Positions 1 to 9,000 of a stretch of 64,000 nt of DNA are shown piece by piece (within the stretch, counting starts at the first letter, position 1; each line of letters starts with the position of its first letter). The position numbers were made by a program, and so were the translations under genes. Source of the DNA: Halotalea alkalilenta (GTDB lineage: Bacteria; Pseudomonadota; Gammaproteobacteria; Pseudomonadales; Halomonadaceae); contig NZ_CP015243.1 of NCBI RefSeq assembly GCF_001648175.1, forward strand, positions 1,674,001-1,738,000, given 5' to 3'. The notes under the pieces are model-generated. The model saw only the letters and a list, made by a program, of their open reading frames with translations, was not told the DNA's origin and ran no database searches.

Positions 1-2
1 AG

Positions 3-269
3 GACCGCCTCGCCGGCGATGGTCGCCGCACCCGGCTGACACCGATCTCGCCATTGGGTCACGATGAGGTAATCGATTGGCTCGATGCGTTGGGTCTCGA
101 GGTCCACGGGGTCACCGGGATCCGGGTATTCCACGACTACTTGCGCAGCCGCTATCCGAGCGAGGAGGAGCTCGTCCTCCTGCGTCGGCTCGAGTTCGCT
201 TACTGCCGCGCCGAGCCCTACTGGCGCCTCGGGCGCTACCTTCATTACAGCGTGCATCGCCCTGCCTGA
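3..269 (+). CDS. cmoM: tRNA 5-carboxymethoxyuridine methyltransferase CmoM, C-terminal part
   Basis: The window opens inside this gene, so only about the last 88 residues are seen. They carry the CmoM C-terminal pattern G-x-R-V-F-H-D-Y-L-R, then Y-C-R-x-E-P-Y and L-G-R-Y-x-H, and align well with the end of E. coli CmoM (SmtA). CmoM uses S-adenosylmethionine to methylate the carboxyl group of cmo5U at the wobble position of some tRNAs, giving mcmo5U. The SAM-binding domain lies upstream of the window. The genes for the preceding steps, cmoA and cmoB, are on the other strand near 9.1-10.9 kb. rsmC follows 41 bases later, so the two may be cotranscribed. Confidence 0.88.
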   Translation, partial: DRLAGDGRRTRLTPISPLGHDEVIDWLDALGLEVHGVTGIRVFHDYLRSRYPSEEELVLLRRLEFAYCRAEPYWRLGRYLHYSVHRPA

Positions 270-310
270 ATCCTGGGCGCGCATTCCATTCCTATCGTTG
301 CGGAGTTTCC

Positions 311-1321
311 ATGAGTGCCATCGCCCCCGTCTGCCAACTGCTAGAGCGCCATGATCCTGCCCGCTATCGCGGCTGGTGGCGCGTCGCGCCGCCGCTCGAG
401 ACCAACCTGGTCCGAGCTGGCCGCGAGGCGTTCTGGAGCTCGAACGAGGCGGTCGGCGCTGCGTTTGCCGCGCGCGACCAGCGGGTCCACATCGGCATCG
501 ACGCGCCTGAGGAAAAGGGCGAAGGGGCGCTGCTGTTCTGGCCGAAGAGCCATGCGCTCGGTATCTGGTGGCTCGAGACCCTGTGCCGCTGGCTGGCGCC
601 GGGGACGCCGATCGAGATCGTCGGCGAGCACCAGGGCGGGGTCAAGCGCGTGCCCAAGGTGCTCGAGGCGCACGCCATGCCGTGCGAGCGGATCGACAAT
701 GCCCGTCGCTGCTCGCTGTTCTCAAGCCGTACGGTGGCGATGCCTGAAGGCGGTGACGGGTGGAGCGAGTTCGAGGCGCTGGGGCTGCGGCTCGCGAGCC
801 ATCCTGGGGTGTTCGGCCATGGCAAGCTCGATGCCGGGACCGAGATGCTGCTCGAGCGGCTCGGCGAAGAGTACGCTAAGCGCGCGCCTGCCACGGCGCT
901 CGACGTCGGCTGCGGCGATGGGGTGATCAGCGCTTGGCTGGCCCGTGCGGGCAGCCGGGTTTCGGCGCTCGATGTCGATCACTTCGCGGTCGTGGCGACC
1001 CGGCGCAGCCTGGCGCTCAATGGGTTGCCGGGTGAGGTGGCCGCCCATGACATGCTCCAGGGGGTGGAAGGGCGCTTCGATGCGATCGTCTCCAACCCGC
1101 CATTCCATCAGGCCCGCGATATCGACTTCGGCCCCGCTCGGCGATTGATCGAGATGGCGCCGTCTCATCTGAACCCCGGCGGGCGGCTCTACATCGTCGC
1201 CAACGTCTTCCTGCCTTATCGCGCGCCGCTGGAGGCCAGCTTCGAGCGGGTCGACACCCTGGTCGAGGATGGGCGCTTTCGGGTCTATCGCGCCGAACGC
1301 CCGCGGCCGAAGCGTCGCTGA
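311..1321 (+). CDS. rsmC: 16S rRNA m2G1207 methyltransferase RsmC
   Basis: A 336-residue protein, close to the usual RsmC length of about 340. It has the family's two halves: a degenerate N-terminal methyltransferase-like domain (residues about 1-170) and an active C-terminal domain. The C-terminal domain holds the SAM-binding D-V-G-C-G-D-G near residue 198 and the N-P-P-F-H catalytic motif near 262, typical of enzymes that methylate a guanine exocyclic amine. RsmC methylates G1207 of 16S rRNA in the 30S subunit. The frame stays open further upstream, but the ATG at 311 has a CGGAG Shine-Dalgarno-like stretch and matches the family N-terminus. The upstream extension would overlap cmoM. Confidence 0.93.
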   Translation: MSAIAPVCQLLERHDPARYRGWWRVAPPLETNLVRAGREAFWSSNEAVGAAFAARDQRVHIGIDAPEEKGEGALLFWPKSHALGIWWLETLCRWLAPGTPIEIVGEHQGGVKRVPKVLEAHAMPCERIDNARRCSLFSSRTVAMPEGGDGWSEFEALGLRLASHPGVFGHGKLDAGTEMLLERLGEEYAKRAPATALDVGCGDGVISAWLARAGSRVSALDVDHFAVVATRRSLALNGLPGEVAAHDMLQGVEGRFDAIVSNPPFHQARDIDFGPARRLIEMAPSHLNPGGRLYIVANVFLPYRAPLEASFERVDTLVEDGRFRVYRAERPRPKRR

Positions 1322-1519
1322 TCGTCGTCTCGCTCGCCCCGTGTAGCTGTGGCTGTGCGTCGCAGCCGAGGTGCCGGGGCGGAATTCGCTGAACTCGACG
1401 TCGATCGGGCGGTCACTTGTGGGAGGCTGGTCACCGCGCAGGCCAAGCCTGCGTATCTTGGAGTGGCTACGCCGGTTCGCCGCACCGCTCGCCGATCACC
1501 GCCATGCTATGAGGTCAGG

Positions 1520-1855
1520 ATGAGATCAGTAGGACAACGTGTAGGACAACGCATGCTACCCGCGCTTTTTTTCACCGCCCTGCTCGCCGGCTGCGCGAGT
1601 GCGCCGGGCGGTGGGCAGGAGGGTGGGAGAGCGCCGAGTAGCGATGCCGGCGCACCGACGCTTGGCACCCCCGAGTGGCAGACCTGGGTGGATCGCAAGA
1701 TAGGCTCGGGAGATGGTCAAGGGCATGGACCCGACGTGGGTTCCTCCGAATGGTGCTCGACGATCGACTTCCGGCTGTTCGGCGGCGCTTCCGGCCTGCC
1801 GCCGTGCTCGCCGCTCTGGAACCAGCGCGTCCATCACATGCTCACCGGCGAATGA
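1520..1855 (+). CDS. Small predicted lipoprotein of unknown function
   Basis: A 111-residue protein beginning with a type II (lipoprotein) signal peptide: basic N-terminus, hydrophobic stretch and lipobox L-A-G-C, with the acylated Cys at about residue 25. The mature part has a Gly/Ser/Pro-rich linker and then a compact C-terminal portion with a few Trp and two Cys. I recognise no domain. The ATG at 1520 is preferred because GAGG sits just upstream; an ATG at 1553 would also keep a short signal peptide. The frame is open further upstream, but that extension is Arg-rich and looks non-coding. The gene converges on the lipoprotein gene on the other strand, and the two 3' ends share a perfect inverted repeat. 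Confidence 0.7.
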   Translation: MRSVGQRVGQRMLPALFFTALLAGCASAPGGGQEGGRAPSSDAGAPTLGTPEWQTWVDRKIGSGDGQGHGPDVGSSEWCSTIDFRLFGGASGLPPCSPLWNQRVHHMLTGE

Positions 1856-1867
1856 GCCGGGCATGAG

Positions 1868-1905
1868 CGAGTATCCGCCGCTAGCGTGGTACCGGCGGAT
1901 ACTCG
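1868..1905. terminator. Perfect 13-bp inverted repeat between convergent lipoprotein genes
   Basis: CGAGTATCCGCCG at 1868-1880 is exactly complementary to CGGCGGATACTCG at 1893-1905, with a 12-base loop. The right arm lies within the last codons of the minus-strand lipoprotein gene. There is no long T tract on either side. It could be a bidirectional transcription stop or an mRNA 3'-end stabiliser for both genes. Confidence 0.5.
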
Positions 1906-2510
1906 GTCAGCACGTCAGCGAGCAGCTCCGCGATCGCTTGAGCACGCTGGTCGGGGTTGTCTAGCCGGCCCAGCCCCTTTTCGGTGCGCCCGCGCCAGAT
2001 AAGCTGACCATCGCGGCCGTCATACATGTCGATCTGCAGCAGGGTCGAGCTGTAGTAGCTCACCTGCGAGCGATAGTAGGCCGGACCGCCCCAAGGTCCA
2101 CCCCAGGGGCCATAGCGGCCGCGGGCGCCGTAGGGACCCCAGCCACCGTAGTAGTAGTCGTAGAGCGTTTCGGTCTGCACCGGGCGCTTGATCTCGGCCA
2201 CCGAGGCCTGGATGCGCATGTCGGGCTGGGTGCCAGCGGCTGCCGGCAGCAGTCCTTTGGCCGGCAGCTGCTGCTGGAGCGCCTGGTCGATCCGCTGGCG
2301 GGTGAGATCGCTGCGCGTCAGCGGATTGTCGGGGGTGAAAGTGACCGCCGGATCCATCCAGCTCCAGCTATGGTAGCTGGCGAAGTTGCGGTTGGGATCG
2401 AAGTCGCGCTGTGTCGCCACGCTGCTGCACGCGCCGAGCACCAGCAGCATGGCGAATACGCTGGCGCCACGCAGCGTGCGCTTTATGAGGGAGTGCATGA
2501 CGGTGTTCAT
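1881..2510 (-). CDS. DUF4136-type outer-membrane lipoprotein
   Basis: A 209-residue protein with a lipoprotein signal peptide (lipobox L-G-A-C, Cys at about 28). The mature part follows the DUF4136 layout: an N-terminal D-F-x-x-x-x-x-F-x-x-Y-x-x-W-x-W segment, a region beginning I-D-Q-A-L that sets up a 'new column' helix, and a C-terminal D-x-R-D-G-Q-L-I-W-R-G strand. In between lies a Gly/Tyr/Pro-rich low-complexity stretch at about residues 116-146. The family is widespread and its function is unknown. A second in-frame ATG lies four codons in. The gene lies 67 bases downstream of greB on the same strand, so readthrough from greB is possible. Confidence 0.8.
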   Translation of the reverse strand: MNTVMHSLIKRTLRGASVFAMLLVLGACSSVATQRDFDPNRNFASYHSWSWMDPAVTFTPDNPLTRSDLTRQRIDQALQQQLPAKGLLPAAAGTQPDMRIQASVAEIKRPVQTETLYDYYYGGWGPYGARGRYGPWGGPWGGPAYYRSQVSYYSSTLLQIDMYDGRDGQLIWRGRTEKGLGRLDNPDQRAQAIAELLADVLTEYPPVPR

Positions 2511-2577
2511 GACGTGGCCCTCCAGGCCTGTACGGCTATATCTAGTGTAGACCCGGTGGCGGAGGCTACGTTCGATG

Positions 2578-3105
2578 TCAATGATAGTCGATCTCGATTA
2601 TTACATACCTGCGTACGCCACCCGGGGTTTCGACCTCGATCTCGTCATCCAGGCGCTTGCCGAGCAGGGCGCGAGCGAGCGGGGCGTCGATGCTGATCCA
2701 ACGCTGTTTGCCGTCGGTCTCGTCCGGTCCGACGATGCGCAGACGCAGCGCCTCGCCCTGGTCGTCCTCGAGGCAGACGTAGGCGGCGAAGAACACCCGC
2801 TCGTGGTCGTCCGGTTTGCGTTCGACCACGGTGAGCTCATCGAGGCGCTTGCCGAGGTAGCGAATCCTCGCGATGGTCTTGTTCAGCTCGCGCTTGTTGT
2901 AGGTGTAGTCAGCGTTCTCGCTGCGATCGCCTTGGGCTGCGGCCTCGGCGACCTTGCGCGAGAGCTCGGGGCGGCGTTCGCTCCTCAAGTGCTCGTAGAG
3001 TCCTCGCATGCGTTCGAAGCCCGAGCGGGTGATGAGATTGCTCTTGTGTTCTTGGCGGGGATCCTTGGCCGGATCGCGCCAGCGGGTCATGTTGCGGCCT
3101 TTCAT
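2578..3105 (-). CDS. greB: Transcription elongation factor GreB
   Basis: A 175-residue GreA/GreB-family protein. It has the N-terminal coiled coil with the tip motif D-R-S-E-N-A-D-Y at residues 60-67, whose acidic residues coordinate Mg2+ in the RNA polymerase secondary channel to stimulate cleavage of backtracked RNA. A C-terminal FKBP-like domain with I-S-I-D-x-P-x-A-R-A-L-L follows. The basic patch and the R-I-V-G-x-D-E segment favour GreB over GreA. It carries about 20 more N-terminal residues than E. coli GreB. The ATG at 3105 has AGGAG upstream; an alternative ATG at 3090 is preceded by GAAAGG, so the start could be five codons later. Confidence 0.93.
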   Translation of the reverse strand: MKGRNMTRWRDPAKDPRQEHKSNLITRSGFERMRGLYEHLRSERRPELSRKVAEAAAQGDRSENADYTYNKRELNKTIARIRYLGKRLDELTVVERKPDDHERVFFAAYVCLEDDQGEALRLRIVGPDETDGKQRWISIDAPLARALLGKRLDDEIEVETPGGVRRYVIIEIDYH

Positions 3106-3374
3106 TCAGGCTCCTGGTCGATGCGGGACGCAAAGTCGCCGCGCTGATTCACGCTGATCGACGCCTCGCTTGAATTTGTTCGGCGAAACCATCATGTTGA
3201 CAGCACACCCCGCAGGTTCTCGATCGTCGCTCAGCCGGGACGATCCGCCGAAAGCCCCGCTAGTATCGCATTCGCCACACGGCCCGCAAGCGCGAGCGCT
3301 CGCACCGTGGGGATGACGTTTATCCGTGTGGCCGGTTCACCAGCAGCGGGTCTCACATTGGCAGGGAGGAGAGC

Positions 3375-4031
3375 ATGGATTCAGCAGACAGCCCCGAGCA
3401 GCGCGGCCAAGGCGAGGTCGAATTCGGCGCCGACGACGTCCGATCCCAGTCAAGCGAGCTGCTCTACCAGGGGTTCTTCCGCTTCGAAAAGCGTCATTTC
3501 GTGCACCGTCGCTTCGACGGCGGCTGGAGCGACGAGGTGGTTCGCGAGGTGCACGTTCGCTATGACGCGGTCGGCGTGCTGCTCTACGATCCCGCGCAGG
3601 ACTGCGTGGTGATGGTGGAGCAGGTGCGCGCGGGAGTGGTCGGCCGCCCCGATGCGCCGACGCCGTGGCTGATCGAGCCGGTCGCCGGGCTGATCGACTC
3701 CGATGAGTGCCCCGAGCAGGTCGCTCGTCGCGAGACCATGGAGGAGGCCGGCTGCACCGTGGACGAGCTGATCCCGCTCTATGCCTACTACCCGAGCCCG
3801 GGTGCCTCCACCGAGCGTATCCAGCTCTACTGCGCGCTGATCGACAGCCGCGGCGTCGGCGGGGTGTACGGGCTTGCCGATGAGCAGGAAGACATCCGCG
3901 TTCACGTGATCGCGTTCCGCGACGCCTGGTTGCAGGTCGAGTCGGGAGGCATCGACAATGCGATGGCCTTGATCGCACTTCAATGGCTGGCGCGGGAGCG
4001 CGCCACGCTTCGCGCTAGGAGCAATCGATGA
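3375..4031 (+). CDS. nudF: ADP-ribose pyrophosphatase NudF (NUDIX hydrolase)
   Basis: A 218-residue protein with a canonical NUDIX box (G-x5-E-x7-R-E-x-x-E-E-x-G) at residues about 105-127. It hydrolyses ADP-ribose to AMP and ribose-5-phosphate. The P-S-P-G-A-S-T-E segment after the box is typical of ADP-ribose pyrophosphatases. The start at 3375 follows a GGGAGGAG ribosome-binding site. The gene heads the conserved nudF-yqiB-cpdA group, and its stop overlaps the yqiB start by 4 bases (ATGA), implying translational coupling. The 269 bases between it and the divergent greB probably hold both promoters, but I see no convincing -35/-10 pair. Confidence 0.92.
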   Translation: MDSADSPEQRGQGEVEFGADDVRSQSSELLYQGFFRFEKRHFVHRRFDGGWSDEVVREVHVRYDAVGVLLYDPAQDCVVMVEQVRAGVVGRPDAPTPWLIEPVAGLIDSDECPEQVARRETMEEAGCTVDELIPLYAYYPSPGASTERIQLYCALIDSRGVGGVYGLADEQEDIRVHVIAFRDAWLQVESGGIDNAMALIALQWLARERATLRARSNR

Positions 4032-4489
4032 ATCAATCGACCAACAACAAGACCGCATACGTCACCGATCTGAAGAGCTTGCAGGCGGAATGCACCAGCA
4101 ACTTCCTGCGCCTGGTGCGTCTGCTCGGCGACTCGGCTGCCGGCGAGCGGATCGATATCTCACTGGGGCGCGACGACCGTTCGTTCGGCTGCCTGCACCT
4201 CGAGATCGAGTCGCGCGCACCCTATACCACTGTGCTGCGCGTAAGCCAGAGCGGCGTGCTCGAGGCGCTGATCGATTCGCCGCGGATGCGCGTGCATCTC
4301 TACCACGACGTACGCATGGCGGAAGTCACAGATTTCCAGCGCAAGCGCCATTTCCAGGGCCGCTATCGCTACCCCAACGCGCAGATGCACCAGCCCGATG
4401 AGAAACTGCAGCTCAACCGCTTCCTCGGTGAGTGGCTCGACCACGCGATCGCCCATGGCCACACCGCCGACGTATCGCCACTGGGTTGA
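4028..4489 (+). CDS. yqiB: DUF1249 family protein YqiB
   Basis: A 153-residue protein with the DUF1249 pattern: an N-terminal segment with F-x-R-L-x-R-L, a middle strand region (L-E-I-E-S-R-A-P-Y-T-T) and the C-terminal Y-P-N-x-x-M-H-Q-x-D-E-K-x-Q-L-N-x-F-L-x-E-W-L signature. The function is unknown. The family is almost always found between nudF and cpdA in gammaproteobacteria, exactly as here. Its start overlaps nudF by 4 bases. Confidence 0.9.
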   Translation: MNQSTNNKTAYVTDLKSLQAECTSNFLRLVRLLGDSAAGERIDISLGRDDRSFGCLHLEIESRAPYTTVLRVSQSGVLEALIDSPRMRVHLYHDVRMAEVTDFQRKRHFQGRYRYPNAQMHQPDEKLQLNRFLGEWLDHAIAHGHTADVSPLG

Positions 4490-4519
4490 ACTGGGCAGCC
4501 CCGGCGCCAGGAGCGATCG

Positions 4520-5254
4520 ATGCGGCTGATCCAGCTCAGTGACATCCATCTTTGCGCCGATCCCGCGGCGCGGGTGCGCGGCGAGTCGCCGAACCGCCGC
4601 TTCGAGGCTGCGATGGCGGCGATCGGGCGCGAGCGCTTCGACCATCTGCTGCTCGCAGGCGACGTCAGCGACGATGGCTCGGCATCCAGCTACCGCCGGG
4701 TGATCGATGCCTGTGACGCCTTGGGGCGTTCGTGGAGCTGGATTCCCGGCAACCATGACGATCCGGCGACGATGGCGCGGCTGCGCCCGCTCGATGCGCC
4801 CGTGATGCTGGGCCGTTGGCGGTTGCTGCCGTTGGACAGCTGGGTGGCCGGAAGCGACGGCGGCGAGCTCGGGGCGGCCCAGCTCGCTCGCCTGGCCCAG
4901 TCGCTCGATCAGGCGTCCGGGCCGACGCTCGTCGCCCTCCACCATCCACCGATCGAACCGCCGGCGCGCTGGATGGGGGCGATCGAACTGTCTGATCGCG
5001 ACGCCTTCTGGGCGACCCTCGATGCCGCCCGGCGTCCACCGCGCGGCGTGCTCGCCGGTCACATTCACATGGCGCTCGAGCAGCGTCGAGGAGACGTCCG
5101 GGTGCTGACCTCGCCGGGCTGCGTCGACCAGTTTCGTCGTGACGCGGACGAGTTCAGCGTCGATCGCGAGACGCTCCCGGGCTACTTGCGCCTGACCCTC
5201 GGTGATGATCAGTTCGACGTCGAGGTGGTGCGCTTCCCCGTCGACGCTCGCTGA
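4520..5254 (+). CDS. cpdA: 3',5'-cyclic-AMP phosphodiesterase CpdA
   Basis: A 244-residue calcineurin-like metallophosphoesterase. All metal-binding motifs are present: D8-x-H10 at the N-terminus, G-D-V-S-D-D near residue 47, G-N-H-D near 77, H-H-P-P near 140 and G-H-I-H near 180. In this genomic context the family hydrolyses cAMP to AMP and so tunes CRP signalling. It lies 30 bases after yqiB with AGGAG upstream of the ATG. In many relatives yqiA and parE follow directly. Here they lie about 7.7 kb further on, separated by cysDN, the HemS-like gene, cmoBA and pgi. Confidence 0.9.
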   Translation: MRLIQLSDIHLCADPAARVRGESPNRRFEAAMAAIGRERFDHLLLAGDVSDDGSASSYRRVIDACDALGRSWSWIPGNHDDPATMARLRPLDAPVMLGRWRLLPLDSWVAGSDGGELGAAQLARLAQSLDQASGPTLVALHHPPIEPPARWMGAIELSDRDAFWATLDAARRPPRGVLAGHIHMALEQRRGDVRVLTSPGCVDQFRRDADEFSVDRETLPGYLRLTLGDDQFDVEVVRFPVDAR

Positions 5255-5399
5255 CGCCCCGGATCGATAGCGTTATAACTCGATCGCTCAAATACAGACA
5301 TGCTGATTCTTTGACGTTATTAGCCGTGCCTATTAGGGTGGGGCGCATTTCCCCGTCCGTTCGTGGATGGCGGCTTTCCTCTTATTCGCGAGGTCCTGC

Positions 5400-6344
5400 A
5401 TGACAGTCGATACGCATCCCACCGCTCAGGCGACCCCATCGCCCGAGCGGCTTACCCATCTCAAGCAGCTCGAAGCGGAATCGATCCACATCATCCGCGA
5501 GGTGGCGGCCGAGTTCCGCAACCCGGTGATGCTCTACTCGATCGGCAAGGACTCCTCGGTGATGCTGCACCTCGCACGCAAGGCGTTCTACCCGGGGCCG
5601 CCGCCGTTCCCGCTGATGCATGTCGACACCACCTGGAAGTTTCGCGAGATGATCGAGTTCCGCGACCGCATGGCCGCGGACTCGGGCATGGAGCTGATCG
5701 TCCACGTCAACGAAGAGGGGCGCGCGGCGGGGATCAACCCCTTCGACCACGGCAGCGCCAAGTACACCGACGTAATGAAGACCCAGTCGCTCAAGCAGGC
5801 GCTGAGCGAGCATAAGTTCGACGCGGCCTTCGGTGGCGCGCGGCGCGACGAAGAGGCCAGCCGGGCCAAGGAGCGCGTCTACTCGTTCCGCGACCGTCAC
5901 CATCGCTGGGACCCGAAGAACCAGCGTCCCGAGCTCTGGAACCTCTACAACGGCAGGATTGACAAAGGCGAGTCGATTCGTGTCTTCCCGCTCTCCAACT
6001 GGACCGAGCTCGATATCTGGCAATACATCTATCTCGAGTCGATCCCGATCGTGCCGCTTTATTTCGCCGCGCCCCGGCCGGTGGTTGAGCGCGATGGCAT
6101 GCTGATCAAGGTCGACGACGATCGCATGCCGCTGGAACCGGGCGAGGTACCGGAAGAGAAATGGGTGCGTTTTCGCACGCTGGGCTGCTATCCGCTCACC
6201 GGAGCGGTGGAGTCCCACGCCTCGACGCTGCCGGAGATCATCCAGGAGATGCTGTTGACCCGCACCTCCGAGCGTTCGGGGCGGGCGATCGATCACGACC
6301 AGGCGGGCTCGATGGAGCGCAAGAAGCGTGAAGGCTATTTCTGA
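5400..6344 (+). CDS. cysD: Sulfate adenylyltransferase subunit 2 CysD
   Basis: A 314-residue protein of the PP-loop ATP pyrophosphatase fold with S-I-G-K-D-S at residues 47-52. With CysN it makes adenosine-5'-phosphosulfate from ATP and sulfate, the first step of assimilatory sulfate reduction. The C-terminal [14 protein letters not shown] segment is diagnostic for CysD. The frame opens at 5367, but the ATG at 5400 is chosen because GAGG lies 6 bases upstream and the family starts here. The upstream intergenic region (5255-5399) is locally AT-rich and probably holds a sulfur-responsive promoter; no clear CysB site is recognisable by eye. Confidence 0.95.
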   Translation: MTVDTHPTAQATPSPERLTHLKQLEAESIHIIREVAAEFRNPVMLYSIGKDSSVMLHLARKAFYPGPPPFPLMHVDTTWKFREMIEFRDRMAADSGMELIVHVNEEGRAAGINPFDHGSAKYTDVMKTQSLKQALSEHKFDAAFGGARRDEEASRAKERVYSFRDRHHRWDPKNQRPELWNLYNGRIDKGESIRVFPLSNWTELDIWQYIYLESIPIVPLYFAAPRPVVERDGMLIKVDDDRMPLEPGEVPEEKWVRFRTLGCYPLTGAVESHASTLPEIIQEMLLTRTSERSGRAIDHDQAGSMERKKREGYF

Positions 6345-6399
6345 GGCGGCCGCGTCGCCGTCCCGCTCCCTTTGATTCGAGCTTTTTGAGGATTTCCAC

Positions 6400-7836
6400 A
6401 TGGCACACCAATCCGAGCTGATCGCCTCCGACATCGATCGCTACCTGCGCGAGCACGAGCGCAAGGACCTGCTGCGCTTCATCACCTGCGGCAGCGTGGA
6501 TGACGGCAAGTCGACCCTGATCGGGCGGCTCTTGCACGACTCCAAGATGATCTTCGAAGACCAGCTCGCGGCGATCACCCGCGACTCCAAGAGCCGCGGC
6601 ACCACCGGCGACAGGGTCGACCTGGCGCTGCTGGTCGACGGCCTGCAGTCCGAGCGCGAACAGGGCATCACCATCGACGTCGCCTATCGGTTCTTCTCCA
6701 CCGACCGGCGCAAGTTCATCATTGCCGATACCCCGGGACACGAGCAGTACACCCGGAACATGGCCACCGGCGCCTCCACCGCGGCGCTCGCGGTGATCCT
6801 GATCGATGCGCGCTACGGGGTGCAGACCCAGACCCGCCGCCATAGCTTCATCTGCGACCTGCTCGGCATTCGCCGCCTGGTGATCGCGATCAACAAGATG
6901 GACTTGGTCGAGTTCAGCCAGGCGCGCTTCGAGGAGATCAAGCGTGACTATCTCGCCTTCGCCGAGAACCTCGATGGTCCCGAGCTGAGCTTCATCCCGA
7001 TGTCGGCGCTCGAGGGCGACAACGTGGTCGGTCGCAGCGTCCATACCCCCTGGTACTACGAGGACCTCGAAGCCAAGCCGCTGCTCGAGCTGCTCGAGAC
7101 GGTCGATATCGAGCGCGACAAGAACTTCGACGACCTGCGCTTCCCGGTACAGTACGTCAATCGCCCCAACCTCGATTTTCGCGGCTATGCGGGAACGCTC
7201 GCCGCAGGCGTGCTGCGCCCCGGGCAGCAGGTTCGCGCGCTGCCCTCGCAGCGGGTATCGACGGTCGAGCGCGTGGTCACTTTCGATGGCGACCTCGACG
7301 CCGCCTATCCGGGCCAGGCGGTCACCGTGACGCTCGCGGACGAGATCGACGTCTCGCGCGGCGACTGGCTGGTGGGAATCGACGATCAGGTTGCCGAAAG
7401 CGATACCTTCGATGCCGACCTGGTCTGGATGAGCGAGCAGCCGCTGGTCCCCGGGCGTCAGTACGACTTCAAGCTCGCCACCCGCGAGGCCAGTGGCCAG
7501 ATTGGCGAGATCCTCTACGGTATCGACGTCAATAGCCTCGATCATTACGCCACCGGGCAGCTGGCGCTCAACGACATCGCCAGGGTCCAGGTCGCGTTGA
7601 CCCAGTCGTTGCCGCTCGATCGCTATCGGGTGAGCCCGGGTACCGGCAGCTTCATCGTCATCGACCGGCTGAGCAACGTGACCGTCGGTGCGGGCATGAT
7701 TCGCGAGGCTCGCGAGCCCGGCGAGGCATCGCGCGAGGTCGATTGGCAAGGCTTCGAGCTCGAGCTCAATGCCCTGGTGCGTCGCTATTTCCCGCACTGG
7801 GAAGCCAAGGACCTGAGCGAACTGCTCAAGCGCTGA
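6400..7836 (+). CDS. cysN: Sulfate adenylyltransferase subunit 1 CysN (GTPase)
   Basis: A 478-residue EF-Tu-like GTPase: G1 G-S-V-D-D-G-K-S-T at 31-39, G3 D-T-P-G-H near 110 and G4 N-K-M-D near 165, followed by two beta-barrel domains. GTP hydrolysis drives APS synthesis by the CysDN heterodimer. The length shows a stand-alone CysN without the fused APS kinase (CysC) domain found in CysNC proteins, so APS kinase must be encoded elsewhere or PAPS bypassed. It sits 55 bases after cysD, and a strong terminator follows at 7867-7902, making a two-gene operon. Confidence 0.95.
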   Translation: MAHQSELIASDIDRYLREHERKDLLRFITCGSVDDGKSTLIGRLLHDSKMIFEDQLAAITRDSKSRGTTGDRVDLALLVDGLQSEREQGITIDVAYRFFSTDRRKFIIADTPGHEQYTRNMATGASTAALAVILIDARYGVQTQTRRHSFICDLLGIRRLVIAINKMDLVEFSQARFEEIKRDYLAFAENLDGPELSFIPMSALEGDNVVGRSVHTPWYYEDLEAKPLLELLETVDIERDKNFDDLRFPVQYVNRPNLDFRGYAGTLAAGVLRPGQQVRALPSQRVSTVERVVTFDGDLDAAYPGQAVTVTLADEIDVSRGDWLVGIDDQVAESDTFDADLVWMSEQPLVPGRQYDFKLATREASGQIGEILYGIDVNSLDHYATGQLALNDIARVQVALTQSLPLDRYRVSPGTGSFIVIDRLSNVTVGAGMIREAREPGEASREVDWQGFELELNALVRRYFPHWEAKDLSELLKR

Positions 7837-7866
7837 GCCAGCGGGTTCAAGTCACTGGCCTGAATG

Positions 7867-7902
7867 AAAAAGCCGGATCGCCTTGGCGATCCGGCTTTTT
7901 TT
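7867..7902. terminator. Rho-independent terminator after cysDN (bidirectional)
   Basis: AAAAAGCCGGATCGCC pairs with GGCGATCCGGCTTTTTTT around a two-base loop. The arms are A-rich before and T-rich after, so the same hairpin can stop cysDN on the plus strand and the HemS-like gene on the minus strand. Confidence 0.93.
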
Positions 7903-7952
7903 CCTGCGGCAGTGCGTTTTGCGATGCGCAGGCAGCGCACGCCTAGCCACTC

Positions 7953-8927
7953 CTAGCCGAACAGGCTCATCGCGCTGGGGGTGCTGACCGGCAATCGGGA
8001 GGGCGCGGCGTCGGCAAGCTGCGCGATCATTCGCCCGCTGCGCCCGAAGGCCTCGAGCCGGCACTGGATACCATCGGCGCTCGGCTGGCTGATCAGCCAG
8101 GTCTCGGCGATCGCGCTGCGCTCCAGGCTCAGGCATGCGCCGCCGCCGAGCGCTTCGATGTGATCCGCACGCTCGCCGACGTGGCCATACAGCGCCGCGT
8201 GGCTGTGCACGCCCCCTGCGTTGGCGACGCTCAGGCGCAGCGAGCGACGCGCGCGGGCCGCGCGTTCGAGGGTGGAGACGAAGCAGCGCGGCGTCATTCG
8301 TTGGGCATAGCGGTTCTCCACCGCCCGGTAGGCATCGATTCGGCGCAGGTGGTGGCGGCGCAGCAGCGCGGAGAACTCGGTTTCATCGCGCATTGCTTTC
8401 CATTCATCGACCAACCGTGGCAGCTGCTCGGACGGCGCCGGCGCGACCTCCACCAGGTCGGTGAAGGCGGGCGCTCGCTCCCACTGCAGTCGAGCCAGCC
8501 GGCTCCAGCCTTCTCCGCGCGGCTCCTCCGGGGCGCTGCTGATCCGATGCAGCATACGCCCGTAGCGGTCGAAGACTTCGATCGCTGGTTCTGCGTCCTC
8601 GCTCAGGCAGGCCCAATACCAGTGCGGCAGCAGCATGCGCAGGGAAAGCGCTGCGTTCTCGAGACCCGCGATGCGCAGCCGTGGGCTTTTACTCTTCAGC
8701 CGCGCGTGGGGCGAGGTGGTGGTGATCTCGAGCGCGCCGAGCGAGGGCAGGCGCATCACCAGGTCGCAGGGCGTGAGCGCGAGACCAGTGACGCCGTGGC
8801 CGAGGCGTGCCGCCTGGACCTGCCCCTGGCTGACGCCGAGCTGGCCGGCGAGCTTGTGGATGCTGAAATCGGGCACCCGCGAACGGGCTTCGAAGAACGC
8901 CTCACGAATGAAGGGAGCTTGGCTCAT
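7953..8927 (-). CDS. Hemin-degrading HemS/HmuS/ChuX-like protein
   Basis: A 324-residue protein with the repeated HemS-type architecture. The first half has V-F-D-R-Y-G-R-M-L-H and the second half ends E-T-W-L-I-S-Q-P-S-A-D-G followed by a strand with L-E-A-F-G-R-S-G, as in HmuS/ChuS. The segment corresponding to the heme-ligand region reads V-A-N-A-G-G-V-H-S-H, diverged from the usual G-N-R-G-C-I-Q-I-H pattern but still with His. The family binds or degrades heme in the cytoplasm to release iron. No heme receptor or ABC transporter is adjacent, so the function is inferred. A Fur-like site and a strong hairpin lie upstream. GAGGTG precedes the ATG. Confidence 0.68.
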   Translation of the reverse strand: MSQAPFIREAFFEARSRVPDFSIHKLAGQLGVSQGQVQAARLGHGVTGLALTPCDLVMRLPSLGALEITTTSPHARLKSKSPRLRIAGLENAALSLRMLLPHWYWACLSEDAEPAIEVFDRYGRMLHRISSAPEEPRGEGWSRLARLQWERAPAFTDLVEVAPAPSEQLPRLVDEWKAMRDETEFSALLRRHHLRRIDAYRAVENRYAQRMTPRCFVSTLERAARARRSLRLSVANAGGVHSHAALYGHVGERADHIEALGGGACLSLERSAIAETWLISQPSADGIQCRLEAFGRSGRMIAQLADAAPSRLPVSTPSAMSLFG

Positions 8928-8952
8928 GTCGACACCTCGCGAGCGGCTTGAG

Positions 8953-8983
8953 GCTCCGCGCCTTCGGTCTGAAGGCGCGGAGC
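8953..8983 (-). other. Perfect 13-bp stem-loop in the 5' leader of the HemS-like gene
   Basis: GCTCCGCGCCTTC at 8953-8965 pairs exactly with GAAGGCGCGGAGC at 8971-8983, with a 5-base loop. It ends about 25 bases before the start codon of the HemS-like gene and has no T tract downstream on that strand, so it is not an obvious terminator. It may control message stability or translation. Its role is unknown. Confidence 0.5.
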
Positions 8984-9000
8984 AAAAATACGGTAGGAGT

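Noticed and set aside
6238..7797. Long open frame on the minus strand opposite cysN (519 codons)
   Set aside because: It is the antisense shadow of the GC-rich cysN gene, with the Leu/Asp/Val/His-biased composition seen in other such shadows, and has no family-like motif.
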